From contig CCFE01000011.1 of NCBI GenBank assembly GCA_000752035.1, positions 154,215-218,214 on the forward strand: a stretch of 64,000 bases of DNA. The letters run 5' to 3'. Below, piece after piece: positions 62,194 to 64,000 of this stretch. Numbering within the stretch: the first letter of the stretch is position 1; each line of letters opens with the position of its first letter. The stretch is from Bacillus rubiinfantis (lineage in GTDB: Bacteria > Bacillota > Bacilli > Bacillales > Cytobacillaceae). Made by a program: the position numbers and the translations under genes. Below the pieces are notes generated by a model. It searched no databases. It saw only the letters and a list, made by a program, of their open reading frames with translations, and was not told the DNA's origin.

Positions 62194-64000
62194 ATGGCTG
62201 TTAATCCCTGTCTATTCGATAGTTTTTCAGATATTTCCTGCTTTTTGGCAGATGAGTTAGGGAATCCGCTTGATCCCCTTTCCCCGGGTGTTATTGACTG
62301 CCAAGAAATTGTCCAGCCACAAGGTAGACCTGATGTGACAATAATGTTACCAAACGGAACGCCTATAACAATGCAACGAGTGAAAGTATTAATACAAGGT
62401 TTTGTCGTAGTTGTGGCCAATGGAGCGAAAGGTACATGCACCTCTGCTCCCATTCCCTTCCAAAAAATTGAAACCTTTTATCTAAGTGCACCAGAGGGGA
62501 CCTACCTTGATTGTGAAGTAACTGATTTTGAATGTGAATTTAGTTTAGTTTGCGAACCTAATCTGGAACAGTTGGACCTTTTTCTTTCTTTTTGTCTCTC
62601 TGTGGAGACGATAGCTGACGTAAAAATTGAACTCGATACAACAAGTTGCTATCCTCGTAAAGAATTCAAGACAGAATGTCCAGTTCTATTTGCTCCCCCT
62701 CAATGTCCAGATGTTTTTCCTATTTTACCTGAAATCCACACGAGTACACCTCAACGCTCAAAAGGTTTACCCATTGGCGGCAGTCAACCAAAACGACATT
62801 GTATGCGTGTTGCCAAGGTATATGACTGGGTAACTAGGTATTCGGAGGTTACCTTAAATCTCAGTCCGAATGACGTACCTTTTACCTGTCCCTGCATCAA
62901 TCCAGAGATTGAGATGACAATTGTTCCTACTTCTGATCCTTGTGTTTGGAATATCTATGGAACCGTTACTTGTCTTGGTGAACCTGTCAGCGGGGCACTC
63001 GTTGACTTTACAACGGCACTGTCCGGCACAGGCGCGGTTACCGTTACGCCAAATCCTGCTGTGACAGGTTTGAACGGGGAGTTTGCTGCCGTTCTGACAG
63101 CGGAGCCATTTACGAATGGAACCGCTTCGGTTACCGCGTCAACAAACGTGAGCGGATTCATGATATCAACAACGGCAGCAACAGGGCCCATTGATTGTCC
63201 TTGTCCAGCACCAGACATTACCCTAGTCATTACCCCTACTCAGGACCCTTGTATTCTTGACATAAGTGGAACGGTTACCTGTCAAGGCAGACCTGTAAGC
63301 GGGGCGGTGGTGGACTTTACTTCGACTCTTACAGGAATGGGCTCCATCACCATCACACCTACCCCTGCCACTACTGATGAAGCTGGTGTTTACAGTGCTC
63401 GTCTCACTGCAGCACCATGTACAAATGGAACGGCTACCATCACGGCAACAACTACAGTAACAGGAACAACTCTTTCTACCAGCGGATCAGCTGCTGTCTT
63501 TTGTCCACCAACATTAATTTTAACACCGGGAGGAGAGACAACAGGAGGCGGCGCCACAGCAGATGTCGAAGATTATAGTTGTGCTGCAAACACTTGGCTG
63601 CCAAGAGCACCATTACTCGCTCCCCGCGAGGCGCATGCTGGGGGATTGCTGCCAAATGGGAATATCATCGTGAGCCATGGGTTTACACCTACGGCCTTTA
63701 ACGGAATAAACACGGCTGAGATATACAACCCACTAGCCAACACCTGGACACCAGCACCACCTGCAGCCATTCCCCGCGGCTCATTAGGCGGTGATACCTT
63801 AAATGGCTTATTTTATGCAGTAGGCGGCAGCAATGGGGCAAGAACAAATATTACTAATGCCGTGGAAATCTATAATCCTGCTACAAATACATGGAGTACC
63901 GGAACATCTATGCCGACACCAAGAGCAGAATTAGCAGTTGTTGCCCTAGATGGTCAACTCCATGCAATTGGCGGTTTTAATGGCAGTTACCTTACAACCC
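62194..64000 (+). CDS. Cys-rich protein with Ig-like and Kelch repeats, 5' part only
   Basis: 602 codons without a stop, running off the right edge. GAGGTGAATGAG precedes the ATG. Residues 1-235 are Cys-rich (for example CEVTDFECEFSLVCEP) and contain RVAKVYDWVTRY, a motif I recall from Bacillus spore-surface or exosporium proteins. Two similar Ig-like (Big_1-type) repeats follow at about 240-340 and 341-440: DPCVWNIYGTVTCLGEPVSG and DPCILDISGTVTCQGRPVSG. Kelch repeats start near 463: EIYNPLANTWTPAPPA, VEIYNPATNTWSTG. No N-terminal signal peptide is evident. Probably a spore- or cell-surface protein; the combination is unusual. Confidence 0.88.
   Translation, partial: MAVNPCLFDSFSDISCFLADELGNPLDPLSPGVIDCQEIVQPQGRPDVTIMLPNGTPITMQRVKVLIQGFVVVVANGAKGTCTSAPIPFQKIETFYLSAPEGTYLDCEVTDFECEFSLVCEPNLEQLDLFLSFCLSVETIADVKIELDTTSCYPRKEFKTECPVLFAPPQCPDVFPILPEIHTSTPQRSKGLPIGGSQPKRHCMRVAKVYDWVTRYSEVTLNLSPNDVPFTCPCINPEIEMTIVPTSDPCVWNIYGTVTCLGEPVSGALVDFTTALSGTGAVTVTPNPAVTGLNGEFAAVLTAEPFTNGTASVTASTNVSGFMISTTAATGPIDCPCPAPDITLVITPTQDPCILDISGTVTCQGRPVSGAVVDFTSTLTGMGSITITPTPATTDEAGVYSARLTAAPCTNGTATITATTTVTGTTLSTSGSAAVFCPPTLILTPGGETTGGGATADVEDYSCAANTWLPRAPLLAPREAHAGGLLPNGNIIVSHGFTPTAFNGINTAEIYNPLANTWTPAPPAAIPRGSLGGDTLNGLFYAVGGSNGARTNITNAVEIYNPATNTWSTGTSMPTPRAELAVVALDGQLHAIGGFNGSYLTT

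Noticed and set aside
1..64000. tRNA genes, rRNA genes, prophage or complete insertion sequences
   Set aside because: No cloverleaf, rRNA segment, integrase or transposase reading frame was seen on either strand.

Overview
The window looks like chromosome of a low-GC, spore-forming Bacillaceae (Bacillus / Neobacillus / Mesobacillus type). Reasons: two SAM-I (S-box) riboswitches, A+G-rich ribosome binding sites, a sigma-W promoter in front of a flotillin operon, a FadR box on a beta-oxidation operon, and runs of genes in Bacillus subtilis order (metQ-metP-metN, yusD-yusE-yusF-gcvH-yusI-fadE-fadA-fadN, and csoR-copA-copZ near ssrA-smpB-rnr-est-secG). No tRNA, rRNA, CRISPR array, prophage or intact insertion sequence was seen. 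All assignments come from reading the sequence; no database was searched.

Layout. 1-3732 (minus): methionine uptake (metQ start, metP, metN) and a MetY-type sulfhydrylase, each behind its own SAM-I riboswitch. 3812-9369: the yusD/yusE/yusF/gcvH/yusI block. It is split between yusD and yusE by about 3.4 kb of accessory DNA holding a NERD-domain gene, a 104-bp tandem repeat array, a relic of an M29 aminopeptidase and an orphan MerR regulator. 9738-15242: fadN-fadA-fadE under a FadR box. 15423-18533: a 43-codon gene, a RodA-like SEDS protein, uppP and an azoreductase. 18737-22171: a tungstate-type ABC system, tupR-tupA-tupB-tupC. 22383-24585: yuaF-floT with a sigma-W promoter. 24689-28500: a cystine-type ABC transporter and an APC-family amino-acid permease. 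28660-34555: a stand-alone MASE3 membrane protein, nadE, an acyl-CoA thioesterase, a DUF3231 protein, an AI-2E-family protein and a polysaccharide deacetylase.

34873-42975 (plus) is a complete arginine deiminase region: an ArgR-type and a Crp/Fnr-type regulator, arcA, arcB, arcC, an M20 dipeptidase and a YfcC-type exchanger. Together these could import arginine or arginine peptides, deiminate arginine, make ATP from carbamoyl phosphate and export ornithine. 43042-47930 is a less familiar module: a DszC-like acyl-CoA dehydrogenase homologue, a DUF4242 protein, an HxlR regulator and an SsuABC/TauABC-like importer. 48259-52650: a chemoreceptor, an IclR regulator and an aspartase-like enzyme. 53905-56909: the copper operon csoR-copA-copZ. 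57225-61973: secG-est-rnr-smpB-ssrA (tmRNA). 62194 to the end: the 5' part of a Cys-rich protein with Ig-like and Kelch repeats.

The most distinctive feature is not a gene. Six intergenic stretches carry short-unit repeat families: 104 bp made of two 52-bp halves; about 20.5/41 bp at two loci; 36-45 bp; 51 bp in about 20 copies; and a degenerate 51-63 bp set. A further single-copy, mosaic-looking element sits at 7468-7619. The 51-bp array encodes a conserved imperfect hairpin across every unit junction and creates a false 343-codon ORF.
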